NCBI GenBank assembly: GCA_051984675.1
Contig: JBPYFK010000152.1
Coordinates: 1-26,225 of the forward strand
From: JBPYFK01 sp051984675
Lineage (GTDB): Bacteria > Actinomycetota > Actinomycetes > Mycobacteriales > Pseudonocardiaceae
Length of the DNA stretch: 26,225 nt
Reading direction: 5' to 3'
Shown: one piece after another, positions 1 through 7,843 of the stretch
Layout of the letters: every line of letters starts with the position of its first letter
How positions within the stretch are numbered: position 1 is the first letter of the stretch
The notes under the pieces: model-generated
What the model saw: the letters and a program-made list of their open reading frames with translations, nothing else
The model's database searches: none
What the model was told of the DNA's origin: nothing
Program-made: the position numbers and the translations under genes

Positions 1-17
1 CCCGTGCTCACCGTTGT

Positions 18-1553
18 TTACGACATCAGGCGTCGCAGAAGGCGGTTGCCGAATCCGAATCGAACCACGGAGTCAAGGTTCCGGATGGTCTTGGCCGTGT
101 AGGGGTACCAGAGGTCTTCCTTCTTCAACTGCCACCGGTTGATCAGAACCGGTTGGGCGTGGGTGAAGTCGCGCAGTGAGTCGGTGCCGTTGACGTGTCC
201 GAGGCCGCTGTCCTTGCGGCCACCGAACGGCGCCTCGGGAACGCCGTAGATGACGGCGGCATCATTGTGAACCACTGATCCCGTTGTCAGCCGTGCCGCG
301 ATGCGTTGAGCCTTCTTCGCGTCCTTGGTGAAGACGCTGCCGCCGAGACCGTAGCTGCTGTCGTTGGCCCGACGGATGGCCTCGTCCTCGTCGGGTACCC
401 GCATGATGGTTGCCACCGGCCCGAAGGTCTCCTCCTTCATGAGATCCATCTCGTGCGTGGCGCCCACGATGACGGTGGGCTGAAAGTACAGGCCCTCGCC
501 GGAACCGCGCTGTCCGCCGACTACGACGTCGGCCCCTTTGTTCTTGGCGTCCTCGACGTGCCGGGTGACCACGTCGAGTTGGCGGTCAAAGAACAGCGGC
601 CCCATATCGGTGTCGCCTTCGCCGTAGGTGACGGCGGCGGCCTTCTCCCGCACGAGTCGAATGAATTCGTCGGCGACGCTGTCGACCACATAGATTCGTT
701 CGATGCTGAGACAGACTTGGCCGGTGTTGAACATCGACAGGTAGACCGCGCCCGCGGCGGCGCGTTCCAGGTCCGCATCGGCGCAGACGATCATCGCGTC
801 CTTGCCACCCAGCTCCAGGGTGAAGGGGGTCAGTCGCTGCGCGCAGGTGGCGGCGATGGCGCGGCCGGTCGCCGCACTGCCGGTGAAGCAGATCTTGTCC
901 ACCGGTCCGTCGACGAGCGCGGCGCCGGTTTCTCCGTCTCCGTGGAGCACCTGCACCACGTCCTCCGGTACGCCGGCTTCCCGGAGGATGGTCACCGCCC
1001 ATTCACCCGAGCGTGGTGTCACCTCCGAGGGCTTGAGGATGACCGCATTGCCAGCCAGCAGTGCTTGGGCGACGGGGTTCAGCGACAGTACGAACGGCCC
1101 GTTCCAGGGAGTGATCACCCCGACCACACCGAGGGGCTGGTAGTGGATGCGCAGCTTCTTCAGCGGACGGAGGTAGCCGTGCAGGCGTCGACGCTCGTCG
1201 CGCAGATCACGGCGCGCTCGGCGGCTCCAGTAGTTGAGGAAGTCGCACGAGGGGACGATCTCTATCGCGAGAGCCTCGGCGTGTGGTTTGCCGGTCTCGG
1301 CCCGTACAGTCTTGATGATCTCGTCGCGACGCCGGACAAGGACATCCACGGCCCTACGCACGATTGCCGCGCGCTCACCGATCGGGCGCGCCGCCCACGC
1401 AGACTGCGCGGCGCGGGCACGCTCGATCGCGCCTGCCACATCGGCCTTGCTGCTCACGTCAATCTCATCGACGGGATGCCCGTCTACGGGACTGTCCAGG
1501 CGCAAGCGGCGGCGTCCGTCGGCCTCGTGCGGCAATGATTGGACAATGGCCAT
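18..1553 (-). CDS. NAD(P)-dependent aldehyde dehydrogenase
   Basis: Oxidises an aldehyde to the carboxylic acid in the cytoplasm; the substrate cannot be read from sequence. The 511-aa length fits the ALDH superfamily (usually 480-510). Visible motifs are TPWNGP around residue 149 with the catalytic Asn151, ILKPSE with Lys174 (cofactor), FTGSAATG at 223-230, the general base Glu247 in LELGGK, and the nucleophile Cys281 in NTGQVC. The C-terminus carries a basic extension (about residues 480-511) seen in many actinobacterial ALDHs. The ATG start is supported by GAGGAGGG upstream. It lies 74 bp downstream of the P450 on the same strand, so co-transcription and oxidation of a P450/alcohol-derived aldehyde is a reasonable inference. 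Intact and confidently assigned to family. Confidence 0.95.
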   Translation of the reverse strand: MAIVQSLPHEADGRRRLRLDSPVDGHPVDEIDVSSKADVAGAIERARAAQSAWAARPIGERAAIVRRAVDVLVRRRDEIIKTVRAETGKPHAEALAIEIVPSCDFLNYWSRRARRDLRDERRRLHGYLRPLKKLRIHYQPLGVVGVITPWNGPFVLSLNPVAQALLAGNAVILKPSEVTPRSGEWAVTILREAGVPEDVVQVLHGDGETGAALVDGPVDKICFTGSAATGRAIAATCAQRLTPFTLELGGKDAMIVCADADLERAAAGAVYLSMFNTGQVCLSIERIYVVDSVADEFIRLVREKAAAVTYGEGDTDMGPLFFDRQLDVVTRHVEDAKNKGADVVVGGQRGSGEGLYFQPTVIVGATHEMDLMKEETFGPVATIMRVPDEDEAIRRANDSSYGLGGSVFTKDAKKAQRIAARLTTGSVVHNDAAVIYGVPEAPFGGRKDSGLGHVNGTDSLRDFTHAQPVLINRWQLKKEDLWYPYTAKTIRNLDSVVRFGFGNRLLRRLMS

Positions 1554-1627
1554 GTTGCCCTCCTCGGGGCGTTCGGGATGGGAGTCCGCACGGTGACACG
1601 GCTCGTCGGTCCGATGTCACGGAAGAC

Positions 1628-2854
1628 TCATTCGTATCGGACTTGCCAGTGCTTGATGCCGTTGATGAAGCTCGAGCGCAGACGCTCCGGCTCCGCGACC
1701 TGGTGGAGATTTGGCAGGACATCGGCGATGGCCTTGAAGATCAGATCGAGCTGAAGCCGCGCCAGGTTCGCCCCGACGCAGTAATGAGCGCCGGTCCCGC
1801 CGAATCCGAGGTGCGGATTGGGGTCGCGGTCCACGTTGAAGCTGAACGGGTTGTCGAAGACATCCTCGTCGAAGTTGGCAGAGCTGTAGAACAGCCCCAC
1901 ACGTTGGCCCCGCTTGATCAGCTGACCACCCAGCTCGACGTCCTCGGTCGCGGTGCGCTGGAAGGCAATAACGGGCGTGGCCCAGCGCACGATCTCATCC
2001 GGCGCGGTGCGCGGACGGGTCGCCTTGTACCGCTCCCACTGCTCGGGGTGGTCGAGAAAGGCTTTCATACCATGGGTCGTGGCGTTGCGTGTCGTCTCGT
2101 TACCGGCCACTGACAGCAGAATGACGAAGAACCCGAACTCGTCCGAGGTGAGTCCCTCGCCGTCCATGTCAGCGGTCACCAGCCGTGACACGATGTCGTC
2201 TACCGGGCACGCACGCCGTTCCTCGGCCATCTGCCAGGCGTAGCTGAGAATCTCGGCCGAGGCCACGGTCGGGTCCCCGTACTCCGGGTCGTCGAAGTTG
2301 AGCATCTGGTTGGACCAGTCGAAGAGTTTTCGCCTGTCGTCCTGCGGGACACCCAACAGCTCCGCGATCGCCTGCAGCGGCAATTCACACGCGACCTGCT
2401 CCACGAAGTCGCCGCCCCCGGTTCTCTTGGCGGTATGGACGATCTCCTCGGCACGTGCGGTAAGGGCAGCCCGCAGACTTTCCACCGCTCGGGGCGTGAA
2501 TCCCTTGTTGATGATGCTGCGGGTCTTGGTGTGTTTGGGCGGATCCATGTTGACCAACATGGTCTTGGTGGATTCGAAGATCTCCGGGGTCAGCTCACCG
2601 GGGTAACGGATGATCGCGCCATTCTCGTGCGACGAGAAGACGTTGGGGTTGCGCGAAATCTCCCTGATGTCCTCGTGGCGACTCACCACCCAGAAGCCGC
2701 CATCGCGATAGGGGCTCGACATCTCCGCTGTCTGCGCGTTCCACCACACGGGCGCCGTCTGTCGCAGTGCGGCGAACTCGTCAGCTGGTGTCCTGGCGGC
2801 CCACAGGTCGGGGTCGGAGAAATCAAGTCCTACCGGTTTCGTCGACTCGGGCAC
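1628..2854 (-). CDS. Cytochrome P450, CYP125-like (steroid/alkyl hydroxylase type)
   Basis: Haem monooxygenase, soluble bacterial class, 408 aa from the GTG chosen here. Seen: I-helix AGNETT at 250-255, ExxR at Glu287-Arg290, haem loop FGGTGAHYCVG with ligand Cys359, and a C-terminus ending NGIKHWQV. The haem loop and tail resemble CYP125/CYP142 enzymes that oxidise sterol side chains; that subfamily is from memory, not a search. A longer frame begins at 2881, but GAGGAGG at 2860-2866 sits five bases before the GTG at 2854, so this start is preferred. It is the first gene of a leftward operon with the aldehyde dehydrogenase and diverges from a TetR gene. Electron partners (ferredoxin, reductase) are not in the window. 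Confidence 0.93.
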   Translation of the reverse strand: MPESTKPVGLDFSDPDLWAARTPADEFAALRQTAPVWWNAQTAEMSSPYRDGGFWVVSRHEDIREISRNPNVFSSHENGAIIRYPGELTPEIFESTKTMLVNMDPPKHTKTRSIINKGFTPRAVESLRAALTARAEEIVHTAKRTGGGDFVEQVACELPLQAIAELLGVPQDDRRKLFDWSNQMLNFDDPEYGDPTVASAEILSYAWQMAEERRACPVDDIVSRLVTADMDGEGLTSDEFGFFVILLSVAGNETTRNATTHGMKAFLDHPEQWERYKATRPRTAPDEIVRWATPVIAFQRTATEDVELGGQLIKRGQRVGLFYSSANFDEDVFDNPFSFNVDRDPNPHLGFGGTGAHYCVGANLARLQLDLIFKAIADVLPNLHQVAEPERLRSSFINGIKHWQVRYE

Positions 2855-2859
2855 GGCTA

Positions 2860-2866
2860 CCTCCTC
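2860..2866 (-). promoter_or_regulatory. Ribosome binding site deciding the P450 start
   Basis: Read on the minus strand this is GAGGAGG, followed by TAGCC and then GTG at 2854. The spacing is ideal and argues against the longer frame that begins at 2881. Confidence 0.8.
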
Positions 2867-3221
2867 GAGGCCTCGCAGCACGCGGCGTCATAGCGGTGCG
2901 ATCGGTACGAATTGGACGGCGTCCATGTCGTCGATCGGTTGTTGTGCGGATGGTGTCTTGCCAGCAGTGCTGCCCTGCGCAGTGAGAGCTGCTCGATGCG
3001 TCCGAACATCAACAGTCGGCTCGGGTGGTGCCGTGCTCCAGCGACGGCCTGTCCAGCACACTCGGCTACGCGTACGGCCACCTGTTTACCTCGATCGCCT
3101 CAGCTCTCCCGTTCGATCACGGTCGGCACCCTGACTCACTCCGCTGCTATCCTTCTGCCCTGTCGGATGTCATAACTCGTTCTAGAAGAAAATACATAGA
3201 TGCTGGTCATCGAGCCATGCT

Positions 3222-3246
3222 CATACATGGAAACCTTAGCTGTATG
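3222..3246. promoter_or_regulatory. Inverted repeat CATACA-N13-TGTATG, candidate TetR operator (copy 1)
   Basis: Perfect 6-bp arms separated by 13 bases, 134 bp upstream of the TetR start and in the shared divergent region with the P450. The same arms, flanking T residues and exact spacer length recur at 8771-8795 in front of the enoyl-CoA hydratase. Repetition of arms and spacing at two promoters of lipid-type genes makes regulator binding likely. That the neighbouring TetR protein binds it is inference. Confidence 0.6.
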
Positions 3247-3248
3247 TG

Positions 3249-3261
3249 TTGTGCAGCACAA
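3249..3261. promoter_or_regulatory. Palindrome TTGTGC-A-GCACAA
   Basis: Perfect 6-bp arms around one central base, starting three bases after the preceding inverted repeat. It could be a second operator or part of a composite site in the divergent region. No second copy was noticed in the window. Confidence 0.4.
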
Positions 3262-3379
3262 GATCCCGGTCGGACGGAGCGACACTAAAAGGGGCGTCCA
3301 GACGTGGAGGCGAGCCCGGGCAGCGCGGCTCTGCGGTTCCTCGCACTCACCCATAGGGCTCGTGTCGCATACTCGGAGC

Positions 3380-4051
3380 ATGAGACGACCGGCCTGGAAC
3401 GGGTCACCACCGCGCAACAGTGGGGAGGCGAAAGCCCGCATCATCGACGCGGCCATGCGGTGCATCGACCGATACGGCCCGGCCAAGGCGAGCCTTTCCG
3501 ATGTCGCGGCCGAGCTCGGTGTGATCCGACAGACCGTGTACCGCTACTTTCCAAGCACCGAGGAACTCTTCGCGGCCGTGGGGCACGCCGCGCGGGACAA
3601 CTACGTGGACCGGCTGGTCGCACACGTGGCCGGTATCACCGAGCCAGGCGAGATGGTGGTCGAGGCCATGGCCTACACGCTCGAGGAGGTGCCCCAGGAC
3701 CCCTATCTCGGTTTGTTCCTCTCCGCCGGCCGTCCGGATGCCTTCTCCCGCGGGGCAACTTCCGCTGCGGCCTTCGAAGCATGCCGTGCCGCCTTCGCCC
3801 GTACGGACGTCGACTGGGCAGCGTTCGGCTACACCGGGGATCGACTCACCGAGCTCATCGAGTTCCTACTGCGTGTCATGCTGTCACTCATCGACAACCC
3901 GATTCCGTACCGGTTCGGCGACCAACTACGCAGGTTTCTTCGCCGTTGGGTCGCGCCCGCGGTCATGGTCGCCTCGCCGGACGCCGGGACACCCGAGCTG
4001 GGCGGCGGCAGTACGGGCGGCCCACAACGCACCCACGCGCACACCCATTGA
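3380..4051 (+). CDS. TetR/AcrR family transcriptional regulator
   Basis: DNA-binding repressor of the TetR family, 223 aa from the ATG chosen. The N-terminal helix-turn-helix spans about residues 18-63, with KASLSDVAAELGV then TVYRYFPSTEELFAAV, the canonical recognition-helix pattern. The remainder is a helical ligand-binding domain ending in a low-complexity Gly/His/Thr tail. The frame stays open upstream to 3200, but those residues are unlike TetR proteins, so the Met at 3380 is preferred; a GTG at 3362 is possible. It diverges from the P450-ALDH operon, suggesting it controls that operon and itself through 3222-3246. The ligand is unknown; a fatty or steroid acyl-CoA would fit the neighbours. 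Confidence 0.88.
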   Translation: MRRPAWNGSPPRNSGEAKARIIDAAMRCIDRYGPAKASLSDVAAELGVIRQTVYRYFPSTEELFAAVGHAARDNYVDRLVAHVAGITEPGEMVVEAMAYTLEEVPQDPYLGLFLSAGRPDAFSRGATSAAAFEACRAAFARTDVDWAAFGYTGDRLTELIEFLLRVMLSLIDNPIPYRFGDQLRRFLRRWVAPAVMVASPDAGTPELGGGSTGGPQRTHAHTH

Positions 4052-4066
4052 CGAACTTCTCGTCAA
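4048..4066. terminator. Hairpin at the end of the TetR gene
   Basis: TTGACGA and TCGTCAA form a perfect 7-bp stem with a 5-base loop that overlaps the TetR stop codon. There is no U-tract, so it may act only as a weak terminator or RNA 3' end stabiliser. Confidence 0.35.
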
Positions 4067-4239
4067 CCGACATCTCCCGGTCAACGCGGAGTATCTGGCG
4101 GAACGTCACCGACTTGGACTCGGTCGCGGCCAGGACCCGGACACCGTTGTTGACCAGGCAGCAGGCAATAGTGCCCGTCCACCCGGCTGGCATACGGCCC
4201 CTTCGCAGGTAACGGCCCTTGGCCGGTACTCGGGGCGGG

Positions 4240-4553
4240 TCATCGTCTGCTGATCGACCCAACGCAGCGACCGTGCTGGCCCACGGCCCGAGCGGATCGT
4301 TGAACCTGCACCATCCCCTTGAGAATCGGCCCACCGCCCTCGACACGTTGGCGTCATGGGCACCAGATGTGCCCCAGGTGCCCCGCAATCTGCGGATGGG
4401 ATTGCGGGGCGTCGCGGTGAACACCGCCCCGGCAGTGAACGAGCCCTTCACCGCGACGACCTTGTTCGCAGCGGTGTCGGTGACATACAGCGTGCCTTGG
4501 TGCTCGTGGCCACGGCGGTGTCGTCGACCTGGGTGTTGAGCTTCAGCGCCATA
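4240..4553 (-). pseudogene. Decayed NHL-repeat/beta-propeller gene remnant
   Basis: On the minus strand directly after sodC, a segment reads GTLYVTDTAANKVVAVKG and then FTAGAVFTATP, which resembles the blade of an NHL/SMP-30-like propeller protein. The preceding residues (ALKLNTQVDDTAVATSTK) lie in a neighbouring frame and join it if one base is restored in AAGGC. Further down, ILKGMVQV appears in yet another frame. There is no start codon context or full length, so this is a remnant of a secreted or surface propeller protein. The rest of the 4052-4566 gap shows no gene. Confidence 0.55.
4380..4410. repeat. Perfect 11-bp inverted repeat (hairpin)
   Basis: GCCCCGCAATC and GATTGCGGGGC form an 11-bp stem with a 9-base loop, inside the propeller remnant and about 156 bp downstream of sodC. 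It could terminate sodC transcription or block readthrough between the convergent sodC and TetR genes, although no U-tract follows it. Confidence 0.5.
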
Positions 4554-4566
4554 AACGGCGCGCCGA

Positions 4567-5127
4567 TCAGAAATCAGCGCACGCGATCCGGTTATCCGGT
4601 GTGATCGCCGGGTGGACGACGAGCGACTTGGCGCCATCCGCGGCCTGTGGGTTGTTCACGGTCATGATGCCGTGTCCGGTCTGGTCAGCGGTGAAGGCCA
4701 GGTGTACCTCGTTGGGAGGCGCCGCCGGCCCGTGCGGGTCGAACTTGAAGTGCCCGCCGCCGTTGTTCTGCGCGCACGGCTGGGCGTGCAGGTGTGCCGT
4801 ATACCGGTCGCCTGGCTTCAGTCCCATCATGTCCACGGTTACTGTGGTGCCACCGGGATGCGTGGCCAGCCAGGCGGTACCAACTGCGCCGTCCAGGCCG
4901 GGCGGGCGGGTATTCAGCAACGTCAGCCGGGCGGTCCGCAGCCGCGCACCGGGCAAGCTGAAGGCCGGCGGAGCCGAAGGCTCTCCCATAGTTGCCGGCA
5001 TCGTCGTCGGCTTCCCGTTCATGCCAGGCATGCCGTTCATGTTCACGTCGGGGCCGGCACACGCGCCAAGAATCGGGGCGGCCAACAAGATCGATAATAG
5101 GAACGCGCGGGTTCCGTTATTACGCAT
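4567..5127 (-). CDS. sodC: SodC-like Cu/Zn superoxide dismutase lipoprotein
   Basis: Predicted surface lipoprotein that would dismutate superoxide outside the membrane, 186 aa. A signal peptide ends in the lipobox LGAC with Cys23 as the lipidation site. A Met-rich stretch (about 28-48) follows. Cu/Zn SOD features are His112-x-His114, His126 (bridging position), His132 and His142 (zinc-like), His172 (fourth copper ligand) and the Cys118/Cys183 pair for the family disulfide. The electrostatic loop before the final RIAC is much shorter than in mycobacterial SodC, so this is a divergent member. No ribosome binding site is visible, and a TANNNT box lies 7 bases upstream, suggesting leaderless translation. 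Activity is inferred from ligands only. Confidence 0.8.
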   Translation of the reverse strand: MRNNGTRAFLLSILLAAPILGACAGPDVNMNGMPGMNGKPTTMPATMGEPSAPPAFSLPGARLRTARLTLLNTRPPGLDGAVGTAWLATHPGGTTVTVDMMGLKPGDRYTAHLHAQPCAQNNGGGHFKFDPHGPAAPPNEVHLAFTADQTGHGIMTVNNPQAADGAKSLVVHPAITPDNRIACADF

Positions 5128-5134
5128 GCGAAGG

Positions 5135-5140
5135 AGTGTA
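5135..5140 (-). promoter_or_regulatory. -10 box of a probable leaderless sodC promoter
   Basis: TACACT on the minus strand lies seven bases before the ATG at 5127, the spacing expected when transcription starts at the start codon. The sodC start lacks a Shine-Dalgarno sequence. No convincing -35 element was found. Confidence 0.5.
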
Positions 5141-5383
5141 GAGGAAGCGATCAGGTGACGGGATGGGCGTCAGAGGAGTGACCCGACCAGGCCCTATTTA
5201 TCAGCCTCCTGATCGGAGCAACGCCTTCCACAAAGACCTGAGCCGTGTCAAGTGTTGCCTGCCAGGGTGAGGGACCACCGTGAGCAAGTTTCTGCCGTGA
5301 GCGTGGGCCCACCCCGGTTGCCACTAATGGGACCACCCGGCGTGTCGTGCCTGGTTGGTCACCGTATGTCCGCTTTGGATCGA

Positions 5384-5403
5384 TCCAGGTCGGTTGACCT
5401 GGA
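5384..5403. repeat. 8-bp inverted repeat with GGTT loop
   Basis: TCCAGGTC and GACCTGGA pair perfectly around a 4-base GGTT loop. It is a stable hairpin in the sodC to YeeE gap and may be a terminator without U-tract or an RNA leader element. Confidence 0.4.
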
Positions 5404-5564
5404 GGTCCGGTGGCATGGCATTCCGGGAGGTCAGGGTGATGGATTCGAGCGGGAGCCTAACCGCGATGACGATCCTGCAGCGCCAGCGTCGTGATCGAGT
5501 AATCCGAAGACATCCTGGTCCAACGCGGAAGCGCGAGTGTCGACGTCACCCGTTAGTTGGGGAA

Positions 5565-5577
5565 CGAAACAGTTTCG
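5565..5577. promoter_or_regulatory. Palindrome CGAAAC-A-GTTTCG
   Basis: Perfect 6-bp arms around one base, 54 bp upstream of the small ORF that precedes the transporter pair. It is a candidate operator; the regulator is unknown. Confidence 0.35.
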
Positions 5578-5630
5578 GATACGCTTCCGCGCAACTTTGA
5601 CGGGCCGCCGGTTGCCAGCGGCACACCGAC

Positions 5631-6119
5631 ATGGACGACCGACCAGGCGGTAGTCGCCGGTCAGATTGGAGCGATGTGGGCTGTTCCCATGTCGGGGAAT
5701 GTCCCCTGTTTCCCCTGCTCAACGCTAGCTTGAGTGGCTGGCGCACCTCCTACTGCGACAGCGACAGCCGCTGGCGCGACTGCGCTCGCCATCAGTTGGC
5801 CTCCCGAGGTCAGCTCGTGCCGATCTCGCTGCTGCCCAACGGCAAGGACGTGGGTCATTTCCGGTGGGCCGCCAACCGGGCTGCCGGGAGCGGACCAGAG
5901 CACCCACCGGTCGGCCCACACCCGTCCGAAGCAACGGGAGCCAGCTTCGAAGCTGCGCCGCAACGCCAGCACCGGTTCCCTGAGCCCTCACCGATCACGC
6001 AGAACCCCCGTCCCTCAGACAACCCAGCGGCACGACCGCCTCAAGCTGCGCAACGACAACGCGCCCCCAAGCGGCGCTGGTGGAAACGAATCGCCGATTG
6101 GATGAAAGACTCCCTATGA
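5631..6119 (+). CDS. Hypothetical Pro-rich protein with basic amphipathic C-terminus, coupled to YeeE
   Basis: A 162-aa open frame whose stop overlaps the next start as ATGA, the usual sign of translational coupling to the YeeE/YedE gene. The C-terminal half is rich in Pro, Gln and Arg and ends in a Trp- and Lys-rich helix (about 143-162: KRRWWKRIADWMKDS), which could lie on the membrane. The N-terminal third has odd composition, so the true start may be further in, for example near 5815. I recognise no family. The overlap and tail are the only evidence that it is real, and it may be an accidental frame. Confidence 0.35.
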   Translation: MDDRPGGSRRSDWSDVGCSHVGECPLFPLLNASLSGWRTSYCDSDSRWRDCARHQLASRGQLVPISLLPNGKDVGHFRWAANRAAGSGPEHPPVGPHPSEATGASFEAAPQRQHRFPEPSPITQNPRPSDNPAARPPQAAQRQRAPKRRWWKRIADWMKDSL

Positions 6120-6775
6120 GCAACTACTGGCCCTGGTGGGAAGGCGCTATCGCACTCGCCCTTGTCACCATCAACTACACCCTCGCCACAGACCGGTCCT
6201 TCGGGGTGTCGTCTGCCTGGGACCGTGTTGTGCACTGGCGCTCCGAGCGCCGACTCGAACGGGCGAACGCCCAGTTCGCTGACGATCGCGCCCTCGCCAG
6301 CGCTCTCGCCGCGGCGACAGCCGAGGAATTCGGAACCCACGCCCCTGAGGCCACTGTGCCGAGCATCCCGGTGGGCAGGGCACCGGCACCCGCTGAAGAC
6401 CTCGAGCCCTCGAAAGAAGAGGGATCCGCGGCCGCGAGCCTGCTGCCGGCGCCGCTGGTCACCCAGGCCGCCTTGCTCCTGTCGATCTTCCTCGGCGGGT
6501 GGGTAGCCGCCATCAGTTCCGGCCGATTCCAGCTGCGCTTCGACATGGGCAACACCTACCGCGAGCTCGTTGCCAGCGACCCGATCACCATGATTGGGGT
6601 CCTATTCCTCGGCGGCATCCTTGTCGGCTTCGGCACCCGCCTTGCGGGCGGATGCAGCTCCGGCCACGGACTCAGCGGCTGCGGCCGGCTGCGCCCGGTC
6701 AGCCTGCTGGCGACCGCCGTCTTTTTCGGAACCGCCGTGCTCGTCTCGATGCTGTTGCTGTGGAGGGTGATCTGA
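6116..6775 (+). CDS. YeeE/YedE-type transporter, first half
   Basis: Inner-membrane protein of the YeeE/YedE family, whose studied members import thiosulfate or other sulfur compounds; 219 aa. A first membrane helix (about 8-25) is followed by a charged cytoplasmic insert (about 33-110) and further helices at about 115-135, 155-175 and 195-216. The signature GGCSSGHGLSGCG at 178-190 holds Cys180 and Cys189, matching the cysteine motif used to pass thiosulfate. The chosen ATG overlaps the upstream ORF and begins with an aromatic-rich helix; the frame is open 36 bases further up. The stop overlaps the next start by one base (TGATG), so the two halves are co-translated and should form one pore. 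Confidence 0.85.
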   Translation: MSNYWPWWEGAIALALVTINYTLATDRSFGVSSAWDRVVHWRSERRLERANAQFADDRALASALAAATAEEFGTHAPEATVPSIPVGRAPAPAEDLEPSKEEGSAAASLLPAPLVTQAALLLSIFLGGWVAAISSGRFQLRFDMGNTYRELVASDPITMIGVLFLGGILVGFGTRLAGGCSSGHGLSGCGRLRPVSLLATAVFFGTAVLVSMLLLWRVI

Positions 6776-7191
6776 TGCGTACCAAGGGAGCCATCCTCGT
6801 CGCCAACGTCATCACCGGACTCGCGCTCGGCTACGTCGTCACCAACATCGGCTTCGGCGACTACGGCGAACTGAACCGCATGTTCACCTTCCAGGACCTG
6901 CGGATGTTCCTGACCTTCGGCGTGGCTGTGGCGATCATCGTGACCGTCTTCGCCGTGATGCAGGTTCGCCGCACACCTGGACGCATCCACGCTGGCGTGG
7001 TCCCCGGCGCCGTGCTGTTCGGCACCGGTTGGGCCATCTCGGGTGGCTGCCCGGCCATTCCGATCATCCAGGTCGCCAGCGGCTACGTGCCCGCCCTCGT
7101 CACGATCGCCGGTGTCATCGTCGGGATCTGGCTCTGCCGCTGGGCCAACGCTAGGTTCTTCCACCTTGATCGCGGCTCCTGCGGCCTCTAA
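6775..7191 (+). CDS. YeeE/YedE-type transporter, second half
   Basis: 138-aa membrane protein with about four hydrophobic helices (5-25, 43-63, 73-90, 103-122) and the signature SGGCPAIPIIQ with Cys92. This matches the second conserved cysteine motif of single-chain YeeE proteins. Its ATG overlaps the stop of the first half by one base. In two-gene versions the halves make a pseudo-symmetric transporter, and I infer the same here. No sulfurtransferase, TusA or rhodanese gene is next to it, so the sulfur substrate and acceptor remain open. Confidence 0.85.
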   Translation: MRTKGAILVANVITGLALGYVVTNIGFGDYGELNRMFTFQDLRMFLTFGVAVAIIVTVFAVMQVRRTPGRIHAGVVPGAVLFGTGWAISGGCPAIPIIQVASGYVPALVTIAGVIVGIWLCRWANARFFHLDRGSCGL

Positions 7192-7244
7192 CCCCGGCCC
7201 CTCGCCGACCAACCAAAGAATGCTTTCTAAGCTGCCTGACCGGC

Positions 7245-7421
7245 ATGAGTGAACACCCTGACCTCGTCGCGCTGCTAACCCGCTATGGCGCATTGGCGGC
7301 CGAGCTAGAGGAGTCCACCGATCCCATCCGGGCGGATCTCCTCCGGCAGGAGCTCCGTGAACTCGACTGCCAGCTCGACGGGGCTCAAGAACGGCTGCGT
7401 TGCGACATTGATCAACATTGA
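7245..7421 (+). CDS. Small charged helical protein, 58 aa
   Basis: A short ORF starting ATGAGTGAACAC and ending with TGA after a His, 53 bases after the YeeE/YedE pair. The product is almost entirely helix-forming (residues 5-54) with heptad-like leucines and acidic/basic alternation (AELEES, LLRQELRELDCQL), so a short coiled coil is likely, with two cysteines at 42 and 53. There is no good ribosome binding site. I do not recognise a family; codon use is typical of the genome. Possibly a small partner of the transporter, but position is the only support. Confidence 0.5.
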   Translation: MSEHPDLVALLTRYGALAAELEESTDPIRADLLRQELRELDCQLDGAQERLRCDIDQH

Positions 7422-7547
7422 CGAAGTAGGTCGACCTAAGATCTCGTGGCTAGTGCCGCGTCAAGCAACGTTCAACACGTGAGGACAGGATGCCAAACCT
7501 GCTACCGATGATGATCAATAGACCGATCGAGGTTCATAGATGCGGAG

Positions 7548-7802
7548 CTAGTTGGCGTTGTCAGTATGCGTTTGTTGGCCTATGTATGCCGTGAGTTTGA
7601 GTTCTTGAGCCTCCAACGAGAACGGCTGGTTGAGTTCATCGGTGGAGATCTGTAGGTAGATTGCCACCCGCAGGGGAGGACCGGTGACTGTACCGCCTGG
7701 ATCATCAGTGTGGTGGGATCTCGCTGGTGCGCGGCGACCGGGTACGTGCCGGTGCGCCGATGGTTCGGCCGAAGTGTGCTGATATCGAGTCGGTCCTTTC
7801 AA
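7548..7802 (-). pseudogene. Serine recombinase N-terminal fragment
   Basis: The C-terminal half of this 84-aa frame reads RVAIYLQISTDE then QPFSLEAQELKL, which matches the start of the catalytic domain of large serine recombinases (pattern YxRxSTDEQ...SLEAQ). The nucleophile Ser is present (Ser53) but the conserved catalytic Arg two residues before it is Gln. The frame stops after about 40 conserved residues; the remaining catalytic, DNA-binding and coiled-coil regions are missing. It lies 41 bases downstream of the 95-aa ORF on the same strand. This is the dead integrase remnant of a mobile element. Confidence 0.7.
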
Positions 7803-7843
7803 AAGATGTGCTACCCGGCAATGACAGCGCGGGGCCGCACATC

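Larger units (their letters stand above)
2855..3379. other. Divergent intergenic region between P450 and TetR genes
   Basis: About 525 bases with no convincing gene; several short open frames cross it but lack codon bias or ribosome binding sites. It holds the wide inverted repeat at 3222-3246 and the palindrome at 3249-3261. The first 300 bases next to the P450 show no clear motif. No sigma-70-like -35/-10 pair of good quality was found for either direction. Confidence 0.6.
5141..5630. other. Intergenic region with two inverted repeats, no gene seen
   Basis: No frame has convincing coding character. Two structured sites are present: TCCAGGTC/GACCTGGA (5384-5403, 4-base loop) and CGAAAC-A-GTTTCG (5565-5577). 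Either could be an operator for the rightward YeeE/YedE operon or an RNA hairpin. Confidence 0.5.

Noticed and set aside
306..1538. 410-aa plus-strand open frame opposite the aldehyde dehydrogenase
   Set aside because: It is the antisense shadow of a complete ALDH with all catalytic motifs, and it has no family-like motif of its own.
3304..4212. 302-aa frame overlapping the TetR gene
   Set aside because: Out-of-frame shadow, rich in Arg/Gly/His, while the other frame contains a clear helix-turn-helix.
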